From Phycisphaerae bacterium (GTDB lineage: Bacteria > Planctomycetota > Phycisphaerae > UBA1845 > UTPLA1), in the NCBI GenBank assembly GCA_023150615.1, contig JAKLKO010000004.1:124001-188000 (forward strand): 64,000 bases of DNA, given 5' to 3'. Made by a program: the position numbers and the translations under genes. The notes below the pieces were generated by a model that worked only from the letters and a program-made list of their open reading frames with translations, ran no database searches and was not told where the DNA came from. Shown one piece after another: positions 1 through 8,969 of this stretch (positions are counted from its first letter, which is position 1; each line of letters begins with the position of its first letter).

Positions 1-438
1 ATCGAGGAAATCGCCGATGCCGGCAAAGGCGACAATCTCGTCGAACTTGCGGCGCGCCTCGCGCCGCGGCATGCCGAGCAGCACGGCGTTGAGGAAGATG
101 TTCTCACGGCCGGTGAGGTCGGGGTGGAAGCCTGCGCCGAGTTCGATGAGCGCGGAGACGCGGCCACGAGTCTCGAGCGTTCCGGCGTCGGGCTTGAGGA
201 TGCCTGCGAGGAGCTTGAGCAGCGTGCTCTTGCCGGCCCCGTTGGGACCGATGATGCCGAAGCACTCGCCGGGGTGGATCTCGAAGCTGACGTCGTCGAT
301 GGCGTAGAAGTCGTTCGTCGACGCTCGGCGGCCGCGACGCGTCCATGCGCGTGCGATCAGGTCGCGGAGCGAGTCGACGTGCTCGCCGCGGCGAAACTGC
401 TTGCAGAGATGATCGGCACGGATCAGCGCGTCCGACAT
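1..438 (-). CDS. Polysaccharide-export ABC transporter ATP-binding protein, Wzt/TagH-like (3' end cut by window)
   Basis: The first 146 codons are present, beginning at an ATG on the minus strand, and the frame runs off the left edge. The N-terminus reads MSDALIRADHLCKQFRRG. A Walker A motif (IGPNGAGKST) follows an insertion before it, and the stretch ELGAGFHPDLTGRENIFLNA is typical of the ATPases that power export of O-antigen, teichoic acid or capsule glycans (Wzt/TagH/KpsT group). The signature motif, Walker B and any C-terminal carbohydrate-binding domain lie outside the window. The enzyme would hydrolyse ATP on the cytoplasmic face with a membrane permease partner. The gene upstream in the same direction is a polysaccharide deacetylase, which fits an envelope-polysaccharide locus. 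Family assignment is firm; the substrate is unknown. Confidence 0.9.
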   Translation of the reverse strand, partial: MSDALIRADHLCKQFRRGEHVDSLRDLIARAWTRRGRRASTNDFYAIDDVSFEIHPGECFGIIGPNGAGKSTLLKLLAGILKPDAGTLETRGRVSALIELGAGFHPDLTGRENIFLNAVLLGMPRREARRKFDEIVAFAGIGDFLD

Positions 439-555
439 TCTGGTCGCCCCGGGGACGGAAGAGCGGGCACGACGGGCGTTCGCTTGAGGCGGCCGAGGAT
501 CATCGCGCGATGCTCTGCTGTGGATATCGGCCGCTCCGCGAGTGTGCTTGACGGG

Positions 556-1761
556 TTATCGGTCGTCCCGGCTTGGCCGCCGGGATTGCCAACGGCCGAC
601 GCGCCACCAGTGGCAGATCGTCCTCGGGAGCGCGACCCAGGCCTCGCGGTCGGCGGCGAGCGTTTCGCACACGGCCTCGTAGGCGCGGCGCCAGGCCGGC
701 GTGCCATGCCAGTGACCGACGTGCCAGTTCAGCACGGCCAGCCCGCCGATTTCGCGCGTGCGGCGAAGGTGCTCAAGTGCGATGGCGATGGCGGCCGCGT
801 CGTCATCGGTCGGCAGGTGCATGTCAGCGAGGGTCATGGGTAGCTCAAGGAGTTCTCGACGCGGGGCCTCGACGATGTCAGGCGCGGCGCCGGGCAGAAG
901 GTGGTAAGGCGCAGCGATCCCGGCCCGCCAGCCGGGTCGGCGGAGAAAGCCGACGCTCGTGTCGTAGGCCAGCCCGGCGTCGAACTGCGCGCACCAGGAT
1001 CGGCGGGGGTCGTTTGCGTTCCAGCGAAGGTAATGATGCCGTACCCCGAACACGCGGCGCGCGAGCTGTTGCTGAAGTCGGTCGACCTGCTGGCGTAGCG
1101 GCGGTCGATCTTCGCGAGTGGCGTAGGATGAGTGAAGGCCGATCTCCCAGCCGTCGCGATCGAGTCGCGCGACCAGCGAGCGATACCGCCGGCGGCGGAT
1201 GTCGTACGCGACATCGCAGGGATGTGCGTCCCTGCGCGGAACAACGGAGAAGTACCATGCCGAGCGAAATCCGAATCGATCTTCAAGGCCGCAGAAGTCG
1301 TCGAAGTCCCAGCCGGCGGACGCGGGGCGGCGACGCGGGGAGCGGAATTCCCAGTAGGCGCGGCGGACATCGCCGCTTTGCAGGTACCTGATGGCCGGCC
1401 GATAGGAGACGGGCCGCTCGGCGTCATCGACATCATGCGTGAGTGCGACGGCGTAGCGCTTTCCGGTCGGCCAGCGTGGCGCGCGGCGGTCGGGACGCCA
1501 GGCTTCCATGTCGCGCGAGCGGTCGATGGCGACGCGCAGCAGGCGATGCAAGGCGGGCTCCTCGATCGGTCCGGCGGGGACGTTCGGCTTATCGGAGGAA
1601 ACGATCGCGCGACCATGTTCGTCGAACAAGGCGCCGGTCACCTCGTGCCGCAGTGAGAGACGGCGTGCGGCGCGGCGCGCAATCGGGCTGAGGCGCTGCG
1701 CGACGACCGCGAACTCGTCCGGGTCGAGGGCGACACCGGCGAGCGCGGTAATTTGCGACAT
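556..1761 (-). CDS. Polysaccharide deacetylase family protein (NodB-like)
   Basis: This 401-residue protein has the metal-site motif of the NodB fold as ALTHDVDD in its middle, followed by GLHSSYAT (the second metal histidine region) and HHYLRWNAND, a combination typical of deacetylase-like proteins in capsule and exopolysaccharide clusters. There is no signal peptide, so it probably acts on lipid-linked or nucleotide-linked sugars in the cytoplasm, or it is a remodelled homologue. The chosen start (MSQITALAG) is the first with a natural N-terminus; an in-frame ATG at 1938 would add 59 residues of arginine-rich, low-quality sequence. It lies 117 bp upstream of the exporter ATPase on the same strand and is probably co-transcribed with it. 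Confidence 0.75.
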   Translation of the reverse strand: MSQITALAGVALDPDEFAVVAQRLSPIARRAARRLSLRHEVTGALFDEHGRAIVSSDKPNVPAGPIEEPALHRLLRVAIDRSRDMEAWRPDRRAPRWPTGKRYAVALTHDVDDAERPVSYRPAIRYLQSGDVRRAYWEFRSPRRRPASAGWDFDDFCGLEDRFGFRSAWYFSVVPRRDAHPCDVAYDIRRRRYRSLVARLDRDGWEIGLHSSYATREDRPPLRQQVDRLQQQLARRVFGVRHHYLRWNANDPRRSWCAQFDAGLAYDTSVGFLRRPGWRAGIAAPYHLLPGAAPDIVEAPRRELLELPMTLADMHLPTDDDAAAIAIALEHLRRTREIGGLAVLNWHVGHWHGTPAWRRAYEAVCETLAADREAWVALPRTICHWWRVGRWQSRRPSRDDR

Positions 1762-2118
1762 GCCGTAACTTGTTTCGGTGTCGTTCGCGGAATACCGATG
1801 GCGAAACGGGTGCGATTCGCCGCAGAGTCGCGAGTCCGTTTCGTGACGCGGCGCGCGGCCGGTTGCAATCACCGGCGGCGAACTCGCGCGCCGGCCGGTG
1901 GCGAGGGCATCAAGTCCGGCGGTTGACATGATCGGCATCCGAGTTGTTACGCGGTTCCGGACCGCCCGGCGGAGCGAACCAACGCGCGGGCCGGGCCGTT
2001 ACAGCCTTATCGGAAGCCCGGCACGGCCTGGCCGTATGCAATTGCGGGAACCGGCGTCGGGTCACGGCGCGGATTCGCGAGGCTGATCGACGCGGGCGAA
2101 CGGCACGGACTAACATCC
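1762..2118. other. Divergent intergenic region, 357 bp
   Basis: No coding frame here has a credible start or motif. It separates the leftward deacetylase from the rightward metallophosphoesterase, so it should hold both promoters. The only good match seen is a plus-strand TTGACA at 1923-1928 with a weak TGTTAC 16 nt downstream. No terminator or repeat was found. Confidence 0.5.
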
Positions 2119-3540
2119 GTGAAGATGTCGAAACCCCCAGCATCGACAGGCGACGCAGCGGGCGCGCCCGCGCGAAGGGTCCACCGCGCGATCCTCCTCG
2201 GTGCGGCGGCGGTTCTCTTCGCCGCGATCGGCGGCGCGTTCGTGCTTGGTGCGGCCGACGTGTCCGTACCGCGCCCAATCGGCTTCCGGTTTCTGATGGG
2301 CGTGATCATCGTCTGCAACGTGATGTGGTGGGCCGCGGCCGATCGGCAGTTGGCGATCTGGAGCCGCGGCGGTCGCGTCCGGGCGTCGCTCCGCGTCGGG
2401 CTGGCGTTCGCGATGGTCGGACTGCTGCTGCCGGTCGGCCGGATGCTCGCGTGGGGGCACATCGGCAACCTCTCGTGGGCGCCGGTGTGGTACGTGAGCG
2501 GGTTCCAGCTCTGGCACATGGTGCTGGTCGTGCTCGTCCCGCCGGTGACGGCGGCGGCGCTGCTGGTCGCCGCGATCGTGTCGGTGTTGCGTGCGCGGCG
2601 CGGACGGTTGCGGACGACGATGAAGGCGGGGCCGCCGGATTCGGCGGCGGATGGTCGCGGCCTTTCGCGGCGGCAGGTTCTTGCAAGTGCGGCGGTCTTC
2701 GCGCCGGCGGCCGTGCTGGGCGCGGTGACGTTGCGATACGGTCGGCAGACCGGCCGCTTTCTCGTCAATCGATACGACGTGCCCGCGCCATGGCTGCCGG
2801 ACCGGCTGCGCGGCCTGACGATCACGCACATCAGCGACCTGCACCTCGGGCGGCTGTACCGGCCGTACATGCTGCCGCGGCTGGTGGACGAGGCGAATCG
2901 ACTGGACGGGGACCTGGTGGTCGTGACGGGCGACATCGTGGATGTGTCCAACGAGATGCTGCCGGCGGCGATGGATGCGCTGCGGCAACTGCGGCATCGG
3001 CACGGGATGTTCCTCTGCATCGGGAACCACGACCTGATTGACAACGGCGACGAGTTCGTGCGGACGCTTCGGCGGGAGCGGTTCGAGCTTCTGACGGACG
3101 AGCGGCGGCGCGTGGAGATCGGCGGTGAGCGCCTGACCGTCGCCGGGCTGGACTGGACGCGCCGGGACGTGTCGGACGGGCGGCGGCCGTCGCATGCGGA
3201 TCATGTCCGCGAGATGCTGCACGGGTATCGCGCGGCCGAGGAGGGCCCGTGTATCGCGCTGGCGCATCATCCGCATGCGTTCGACGCACTGAGCGCGGCG
3301 GGAGTGCCGCTGACGCTCTCGGGACATACGCACGGCGGGCAATTGATGCTCGTCGCGCCGCGAGCCGATGGCAACGGTCACGCGGCGCATGACCGCGGCG
3401 CGGGAGCGATGCTCTTCCGCTACGTGCGCGGGTTTTACCATCGCGGGCCGGCGACGCTGTTTGTCAACAGCGGCGTGGGGAACTGGTTCCCGGTGCGCAT
3501 CAACGCGCCGGCCGAGATCGTGCGCTTGCGATTGGTCTAG
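2119..3540 (+). CDS. Membrane-anchored metallophosphoesterase (YkuE-like)
   Basis: This is a protein of 473 residues. Residues 1-160 carry about four hydrophobic segments; an arginine-rich linker with an RRQVLASAAVF stretch (Tat-like or membrane anchor) follows. The calcineurin-type phosphoesterase domain holds all metal-ligand motifs in order: HISDLHLG, VVTGDIVD, CIGNHDL, LAHHPHAF and LSGHTHGGQ. Such proteins cleave phosphodiesters or pyrophosphates of lipids on the outer side of the membrane; YkuE and the lipid A precursor hydrolase LpxG are relatives. The reading frame opens with GTG at 2119, and an ATG two codons on (2125) is an equally good start. The exact substrate cannot be read from the sequence. 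Confidence 0.9.
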   Translation: MKMSKPPASTGDAAGAPARRVHRAILLGAAAVLFAAIGGAFVLGAADVSVPRPIGFRFLMGVIIVCNVMWWAAADRQLAIWSRGGRVRASLRVGLAFAMVGLLLPVGRMLAWGHIGNLSWAPVWYVSGFQLWHMVLVVLVPPVTAAALLVAAIVSVLRARRGRLRTTMKAGPPDSAADGRGLSRRQVLASAAVFAPAAVLGAVTLRYGRQTGRFLVNRYDVPAPWLPDRLRGLTITHISDLHLGRLYRPYMLPRLVDEANRLDGDLVVVTGDIVDVSNEMLPAAMDALRQLRHRHGMFLCIGNHDLIDNGDEFVRTLRRERFELLTDERRRVEIGGERLTVAGLDWTRRDVSDGRRPSHADHVREMLHGYRAAEEGPCIALAHHPHAFDALSAAGVPLTLSGHTHGGQLMLVAPRADGNGHAAHDRGAGAMLFRYVRGFYHRGPATLFVNSGVGNWFPVRINAPAEIVRLRLV

Positions 3541-3588
3541 CGACGCGGCGCGCGGTCGATCGTGTGCGGCGCCCGGCCTGCGGCTACC

Positions 3589-5724
3589 ATGCGCGGGATG
3601 CCCGCCGGACTGCTGCTCGCGGACCTGACGTTTCTGTCACCGGGACTCTGGTGGGGCGCGCTGGCATGTGCTGCGCCGATCATCATTCATCTCGTGATGC
3701 GGCAGCGCCCGCGACGTCAGCTCTTTCCGGCGATTCGCTTCCTGATCCAATCGCAGCGGGCGAGCGTTCGCCAACACCGGCTGCGAAACTGGCTCCTGCT
3801 GCTGGCGCGCGTCGCGCTGATCCTGGCGCTCGTGGCCGCACTGGCGCGGCCGATCGTGCGCGGCGCGTGGGTCTCGCCGGTCGGCCGCGCGGAAACGGCC
3901 GCCGTGCTGCTGATCGATGATTCGGCGAGCATGGGTTATCGCTTTGGTCAACAGACGCGGAGTGCCAGGGCCGTCGCGCAGGCGCAGGCGCTCGTCCGCG
4001 ATGCGTCGCGCTTCCCTCCCGGGTCGTCGCTGCTTGCGCTGTCGGCCTCGCAGTCGATGCCGGCCGAGTGGCAGACGAGTCTGAATCGAGTTCAAGAGCG
4101 ACTCGATGCGATGGGCGAGCCGCTGTTCGATCGCCCGCTGACCGCCGGGGTCGATGTCGCCCTGTCGCGGCTGGCCGAGTCGCCGCTGTCGAACAAGGAG
4201 CTTTACGTCTTTACCGACATGACGGTACACGCCTGGGCCGGAGCATCGTCGAGGCGCTGGTCGGATGGACCCGCGGTGCGCGTGCACGTCTTCGACGTGG
4301 GCGATCCGGAAGACCGAAACGTCCGCATTACCGCGCTTCGGGGTTTGAACGCCGGTCCACCGCCGCGGACGCCGCAGCGCGTGGCGGTGACGGTCTCGAC
4401 AGGCGACGAGCCAGCGCACGACCGGCTGGAGGTCACGATCGACGAGCACGCGGTGGGTCGCAGCGATGTGGCGCGGATCGCGCCGCGCAGCGCGGAGGAC
4501 GTTACCGTGACGATTCCGTCGCTCGAGCCGGGCCTGCACGTGGGGGCGGTGCGCTGGTTGGGCCGGGACAGCCTTTCGTTCGACGACGTGGCGTACTTTG
4601 CGATCGATGCGCGCGAGCCTCCGGACGTGCTGGTGCTGTCGGATGGTTCGGCCGTGTCGGAAACGGAAGCGCGGCGGATCGCCGCGATGTTGTGTCCGCC
4701 CACGCTGCCGCCGGATCGGCGGCGGTTCATCGTGAATCGGCAAAATGTCGCAGCGTCGGCGATCGCCGCCAACAAGATCGGCCGGCACACGGCGCTGGCC
4801 GTCGTTGCCGATGCGCCGCGGCCGCATGCAGCCGCTGCACGGATGCTGGAGGAGTGGGTCCGCGGCGGCGGTCATGCGCTGTTTGTGGCAGGACCGCGTA
4901 GTGCGGCGTCGAAAGAGCATGGCTGGGGCGCGCTGCTCCCGGTGGCGCTGGATGGCGTGCTCGCACCGACCGGACCGCTGCGGATCGCCGCGGCGGAGCC
5001 TTCGGACGCCGAGCGGTTTGCGATGTTCCGCGATGCCGCCGTGGATCGGGCTGTGCGGTGCCGCCCGATCGGGGGGGCGCGGACAATCGCGAGGTTTTCC
5101 GACGGCGGTGCGGCCATGGTCGACGCCGCGGTGGGCAAGGGGACGTCGCAGTTCTGGGCGTTTTCGCTGTCACCCGATTGGGGCGATTTGGGGGTTCGCG
5201 CGGGGCCGGCGATGATGCTGCTACATCAGCTTGCCGGCAGCGCGCTCCAGGTGAGTCGGCGCGTGGGAAACGTCGTCTGCGGCGATGCGCTGACGCTCAT
5301 CCCGGAGACGGCGACGAGCGCGGCGTTGAGCGTCGTCGGAAACGTCATCGGTGGCGGGCGCCGGGAGATTCCGCTCGGCGGTGCTCGACTGCGCGGAGGA
5401 ATCTCGGTTCCGACCTCGATGGCGGGGGCGTACCGCGTGGTCGATCCGGTCGATGCGCAGAAATTGCCGATCGGCGCGTACGCGGTAGCCCTCCACGCGG
5501 AGGAGACGGACGGCCGTCGCATTCCGCCGGAGCGCGTCTGCGGCTTTTTCGCGCCGGACGCGGCGGTGGTGATGCGCGACGTGGCGGACCTGTCCCAACC
5601 CACGTTGGAGGCGGCGGGCGACCGGGATCTGTTCGGTTTGGCGTTGGCGTTGCTTCTGGCGCTCGTGCTGGCGGAGTGGGGGTTGGCGAATCGACGGGCG
5701 GGTCGAGTCTCGATGGGGACGTGA
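3589..5724 (+). CDS. BatA-type membrane protein with von Willebrand factor A domain
   Basis: It begins with a double-transmembrane region (FLSPGLWWGALACAAPIIIH and, after a basic loop, a second helix LLLLARVALILALVAALARP), the hallmark of the BatA/TIGR02226 N-terminal domain. A VWA domain follows with the metal-ion adhesion motif DDSASMG (a D-x-S-x-S variant) near residue 105. Most of the remaining 500 residues is periplasmic beta-rich sequence, and a last hydrophobic segment (FGLALALLLALVLAEWGL) sits near the C-terminus. Planctomycete genomes usually keep this gene beside a MoxR ATPase and a DUF58 gene; neither is in the window. Starts at 3562, 3589 and 3598 are all possible. The role is probably envelope assembly or stress; this is inference from the family. 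Confidence 0.8.
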   Translation: MRGMPAGLLLADLTFLSPGLWWGALACAAPIIIHLVMRQRPRRQLFPAIRFLIQSQRASVRQHRLRNWLLLLARVALILALVAALARPIVRGAWVSPVGRAETAAVLLIDDSASMGYRFGQQTRSARAVAQAQALVRDASRFPPGSSLLALSASQSMPAEWQTSLNRVQERLDAMGEPLFDRPLTAGVDVALSRLAESPLSNKELYVFTDMTVHAWAGASSRRWSDGPAVRVHVFDVGDPEDRNVRITALRGLNAGPPPRTPQRVAVTVSTGDEPAHDRLEVTIDEHAVGRSDVARIAPRSAEDVTVTIPSLEPGLHVGAVRWLGRDSLSFDDVAYFAIDAREPPDVLVLSDGSAVSETEARRIAAMLCPPTLPPDRRRFIVNRQNVAASAIAANKIGRHTALAVVADAPRPHAAAARMLEEWVRGGGHALFVAGPRSAASKEHGWGALLPVALDGVLAPTGPLRIAAAEPSDAERFAMFRDAAVDRAVRCRPIGGARTIARFSDGGAAMVDAAVGKGTSQFWAFSLSPDWGDLGVRAGPAMMLLHQLAGSALQVSRRVGNVVCGDALTLIPETATSAALSVVGNVIGGGRREIPLGGARLRGGISVPTSMAGAYRVVDPVDAQKLPIGAYAVALHAEETDGRRIPPERVCGFFAPDAAVVMRDVADLSQPTLEAAGDRDLFGLALALLLALVLAEWGLANRRAGRVSMGT

Positions 5725-5765
5725 GCGGGATTTTGCCGATTCGTTATCAGTAGTGCGGCGCGGGG

Positions 5766-5795
5766 TTGACGCGTCGGGACCGGTCCCGCAATACT
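5766..5795 (+). promoter_or_regulatory. Candidate sigma70 promoter with a palindromic operator in the spacer
   Basis: TTGACG (5766-5771) and AATACT (5790-5795) are separated by 18 bp. A perfect 14-bp palindrome, CGGGACCGGTCCCG, fills 5775-5788, where a bound repressor would block RNA polymerase. It lies about 70 bp upstream of the TolC-like gene. Confidence 0.45.
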
Positions 5796-5862
5796 GCGGC
5801 TCGGGGTTCCGGGCGGAACAGTTGGCAAGGCGCGGCACCCGAGGGAACCGACCCGGCTGGGC

Positions 5863-7710
5863 GTGAGTCTCGATTTGTATCTTCTTGTAAAACATAAGCT
5901 TCGATCGATTTGCGTCGCGGCAGGCCTCGCGGCGCTTGTCGTGCCTGGCTGTCAGAAGTCCACGACGCAGGTCTCGGATATCCAGGTTCGGGACTACCAG
6001 TTCGCCGCGCCGCCGGAGGCGGAGCGACCTGCGGCTCCACCGCTCAAGCAGATGGATGATCCGCGGGTCAGCTTGAGCGGCGCGGTCGCGACCACGCAGC
6101 CTTCGTTCAGCGAGGTCCTGATCAAGCACCTGCCCGATCCGACGCAGGCGGAGGCGGTCTTCCGCGCGCGGCTGGAGACGTTCAGCGACACGATTCGCCG
6201 CGACTACGAGGCGATCTTCTTCGGCGAGGAGAACAGCTCGACATCGCAGCCGGGCGCGATGACGTACGTGCGCGAGATCGAACGTCCGAAGCAGTATCGC
6301 CTCACCCTGAACGAGGCCATCCGCCGGGCGCTGGCGAACAACTACCAGATTCGCGTGGAGGGCTACGGCCCGGCGATTTCGACGGCGCAAATCGTCCAGG
6401 CGGAGGCGGCGTTCGACGCGGCGTTCTTCACGAACCTGAACCGGACGAACCTCGATCAGCCGCGGCCGACGGCGTTTCAGTTCAACGAGAGCCAGACGAC
6501 GCTGTGGCAGACGGGCATCCGACAGTTGCTCGCGACCGGCGCGACGGCGTCGCTGACGTACCAGTTGCAGCGCTCCTACGTGCGGCTTCAGGCGTCGGCG
6601 CGGCCGCAGGCGATCAACCCGGCCTACAGCGAGACGTTTGCGGCGGAGCTTCGCCAGCCGTTCCTGCGGAACTTCGGGATCGACTTCAACCGTGCGCAGA
6701 TCAACATCAGCAAGAACGACCGGCGCGGTTCGGAGGAGCGATTCCGACGCAACGTCATTGACGTGCTGAACCGCACGGAGTTCGCCTACTGGGAACTGGC
6801 GCGGACGCGCCGCGACGTCGTGCTAACGGCGGAGCTGGTGGCGCAGGCCGAGCGGACGCTGGCGCAGGTCTCGGCGCGGATCGACTACGACGCGTACGAA
6901 ACGCTGAAGTACAACAGCGAGGCGTCCGTGGCGGCGCGCAAGGCGGAGTTCATCCAGGTCAAGAACGCCGTTTGGAACGCCGAGGACGCACTGCTCAATC
7001 TGCTGAACGACCCGGACCTGAAGCTGTCGGACGACTGGGAGGTCATCCCGGTGGACGTGCCGACCGCCGCGGCGGTGGTGCGCGACCGGTTCCACGAGGT
7101 GGAGACGGCGCTGCTTCACCGGCCGGAGATCCAGGAGGCGAAATACCTCGTGGAGAACGCGCGGATTCAGCTCGGCATCGCGAAGAACCAGGCACTGCCG
7201 CGGCTGGACGTGGTCTACCGCTGGACGGCGAACGGATTGGGCCGTAACGGGGACCGGGCGTTTGACCAGATGGCGGGCGGCGACTTCACCGACAACTTCA
7301 TCGGGCTGGAGTTTCTGTGGAACTTCGGCGAGCGGGCGGAGCGCGCGGGCATCCGGGCGGCGGCGATGTCGCACTCGCAGGCCATCGCGGCGTTCCGGCG
7401 CGCCGTGGACGACGTGATTACGGACTGCCGCACGACGTTGCGACAGTTGCAGACGAGCTTCGAGCAGATCGGACCGAATTCCGAGGCGGTCACGTCATCG
7501 GAAGACAACCTGCGGTCGATCCAGGAGCGCGAGGAGCGCAAGAGCCCGGAGCAGTTGAACACCGTGCTCAACGCGCAGGTGCAGCTTGCGGCGAACCGCC
7601 GCGCCCTGCTTCAGGCGATCATCACGTACAACCAGACCATCATCGACGTCGAGCGCGCCAAGGGTACGCTACTCGAGTACGACAACGTCGTGCTGTCGGA
7701 AGTCCCGTAG
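5863..7710 (+). CDS. TolC-like outer-membrane efflux lipoprotein
   Basis: This 615-residue protein starts at GTG. The signal sequence ends in a lipobox-like LVVPGC, so the mature protein is probably lipid-anchored. From about residue 145 the sequence has the two-repeat helical organisation of the outer membrane factor family (TolC/OEP): LTLNEAIRRALANNYQIRVE opens repeat 1, and a second repeat with HRPEIQEAKYLVENARIQL and LEFLWNFGERAERAGIRAA follows. It would form the trimeric outer-membrane channel of a tripartite exporter. No RND pump, membrane-fusion protein or ABC partner gene is adjacent, so it stands alone. Its promoter region contains a 14-bp palindrome, which suggests repressor control. 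Confidence 0.85.
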   Translation: MSLDLYLLVKHKLRSICVAAGLAALVVPGCQKSTTQVSDIQVRDYQFAAPPEAERPAAPPLKQMDDPRVSLSGAVATTQPSFSEVLIKHLPDPTQAEAVFRARLETFSDTIRRDYEAIFFGEENSSTSQPGAMTYVREIERPKQYRLTLNEAIRRALANNYQIRVEGYGPAISTAQIVQAEAAFDAAFFTNLNRTNLDQPRPTAFQFNESQTTLWQTGIRQLLATGATASLTYQLQRSYVRLQASARPQAINPAYSETFAAELRQPFLRNFGIDFNRAQINISKNDRRGSEERFRRNVIDVLNRTEFAYWELARTRRDVVLTAELVAQAERTLAQVSARIDYDAYETLKYNSEASVAARKAEFIQVKNAVWNAEDALLNLLNDPDLKLSDDWEVIPVDVPTAAAVVRDRFHEVETALLHRPEIQEAKYLVENARIQLGIAKNQALPRLDVVYRWTANGLGRNGDRAFDQMAGGDFTDNFIGLEFLWNFGERAERAGIRAAAMSHSQAIAAFRRAVDDVITDCRTTLRQLQTSFEQIGPNSEAVTSSEDNLRSIQEREERKSPEQLNTVLNAQVQLAANRRALLQAIITYNQTIIDVERAKGTLLEYDNVVLSEVP

Positions 7711-7748
7711 CGCGCGGAGGATCGGTGCGAGACGGCCGGCAGCGACCA

Positions 7749-7819
7749 CTCGTGCTGCGCACGAGCATTCCCTCTCCGAACGATACCGTGGCATAATAGT
7801 CGGCCGGTCGATCGACCGG
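7749..7819 (+). promoter_or_regulatory. Hairpin and 16-bp perfect palindrome between the efflux and oxidoreductase genes
   Basis: A 7-bp hairpin with a TGC loop occupies 7749-7765 and may slow transcription after the TolC-like gene. A -10-like CATAAT (7792-7797) is followed at 7804-7819 by the perfect palindrome CCGGTCGATCGACCGG, placed as an operator would be for the downstream oxidoreductase. No clear -35 box was found. Confidence 0.35.
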
Positions 7820-7884
7820 GTGCGTCGCTGCGCGAACTCGCGCGCTGCGCACGCCGGGTGCGGCCGCCGGGCGCGTGCGATCCG

Positions 7885-8931
7885 ATGAGTGCGTTCCGCA
7901 TCGCGGTGTTGGGTCTCGGTGAGGCGGGCTGCCAGTGGCTGCGCGCACTCCGCGCGCAGCGCGGGTTCGAGATCGTGGCGCTGGCGGACCACGAGCGCAA
8001 GGTCGTCGCGGCGCTCGCCGAGGCGTCCGGGGCGAAGCTCTACACCGATTACCGCCTGCTGCTGGTCGAGCAGGACCTCGACGGGGCGATCGTCGCCCTG
8101 CCGCCGTTTATCGCCGAACGCTTCCTGCCCGTCGCGGCGCAGCGGGGCATCGCGGTGCTCAAGGAGACGCCGCTGGCGCGGAATCTTGAATCGGCCGCGC
8201 GGGCCGTGCGGATGTTCGCCGACGTGGGCGTGCCGCTGGTGGTGGCGTCGCGGTGGCGCTTTGAGCCGACGCTCGCAACCATGTTCTCGCGCGGCAGTCC
8301 CATCGGCGCGGTGCACCAGTTCAGCGCCACGGTGATGGCCGATCCGGGCGAAGAGCTCGGCTGGCGCGGGGATGCGCACAGCGCCGGCGGCGGCGTGCTC
8401 TTGGACGCGGCCTACGAGGTCGTGGACATGATCGCCGCGACGATGGGGCTGCCCGGCGACGTCATCACGCAGTTCGGCCGGTTGTCCGCAACGATGCTCG
8501 ACCGGTACGACACCGAGGACACGGCCACGCTGCTGTGCCGTCATTCGCTCGGCGCAGCGGCGACGGTCTCGGCGAGCTGGCGGCCCGGCCCGCCGGATGT
8601 GCAGGTCTGCGTCGTCGGGTCGGCGGGCCGCGCGACGCTGTCGAAGCTCGCGCTGACCATCGCCCCGTCATCGGAGGCGCCGTGTGCCGTGCGGCGGCCG
8701 GGCGAGTCGGAGTCGCTTGCGGCGATCCTCGAGAGTTTCGTGCAGACGGTCCGTACGCATCCGCGGGGCTTTCCGGGGCAGGCGGCCGATCAACTCGCGA
8801 CGGCCGCGATCCTCGAAGCGGCGTATTTGTCCGGGCGGACGCATGCGGTTGAGAATCCGCTGCGCTGCTACGAGCTGGCGGGTGTGCCGCATCCGCGCGG
8901 TCCTGTGTTCACGTCGGCAGCGGCCATATAA
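7885..8931 (+). CDS. Gfo/Idh/MocA-family oxidoreductase
   Basis: This 348-residue protein opens with an NAD(P)-binding Rossmann motif, IAVLGLGEAGCQWLRAL, followed by the family's second strand (VALADHERK) and a KETPLARN segment at the place of the conserved EKP motif. The C-terminal half matches the alpha/beta dehydrogenase fold (AGGGVLLDAAYEVVDMI, with the catalytic-region histidine or aspartate less clear). Members oxidise or reduce sugars, inositols or biliverdin-like substrates using NAD(P). The nearby DAHP synthase gives no hint of substrate. The ATG at 7885 was chosen because the upstream extension has no natural N-terminus. Its stop codon lies inside the putative -10 box of the next gene. 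Confidence 0.85.
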   Translation: MSAFRIAVLGLGEAGCQWLRALRAQRGFEIVALADHERKVVAALAEASGAKLYTDYRLLLVEQDLDGAIVALPPFIAERFLPVAAQRGIAVLKETPLARNLESAARAVRMFADVGVPLVVASRWRFEPTLATMFSRGSPIGAVHQFSATVMADPGEELGWRGDAHSAGGGVLLDAAYEVVDMIAATMGLPGDVITQFGRLSATMLDRYDTEDTATLLCRHSLGAAATVSASWRPGPPDVQVCVVGSAGRATLSKLALTIAPSSEAPCAVRRPGESESLAAILESFVQTVRTHPRGFPGQAADQLATAAILEAAYLSGRTHAVENPLRCYELAGVPHPRGPVFTSAAAI

Positions 8932-8932
8932 T
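8927..8932 (+). promoter_or_regulatory. Perfect -10 box overlapping the upstream stop codon
   Basis: TATAAT at 8927-8932 contains the TAA stop of the oxidoreductase gene and lies 37 bp before the aroF start. No convincing -35 hexamer was found at 16-18 bp spacing, so it may need an activator or be fortuitous. Confidence 0.35.
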
Positions 8933-8969
8933 GCGGCCGGCAAGCGGTGGTCCGCGCAGGGGTCTCTGA

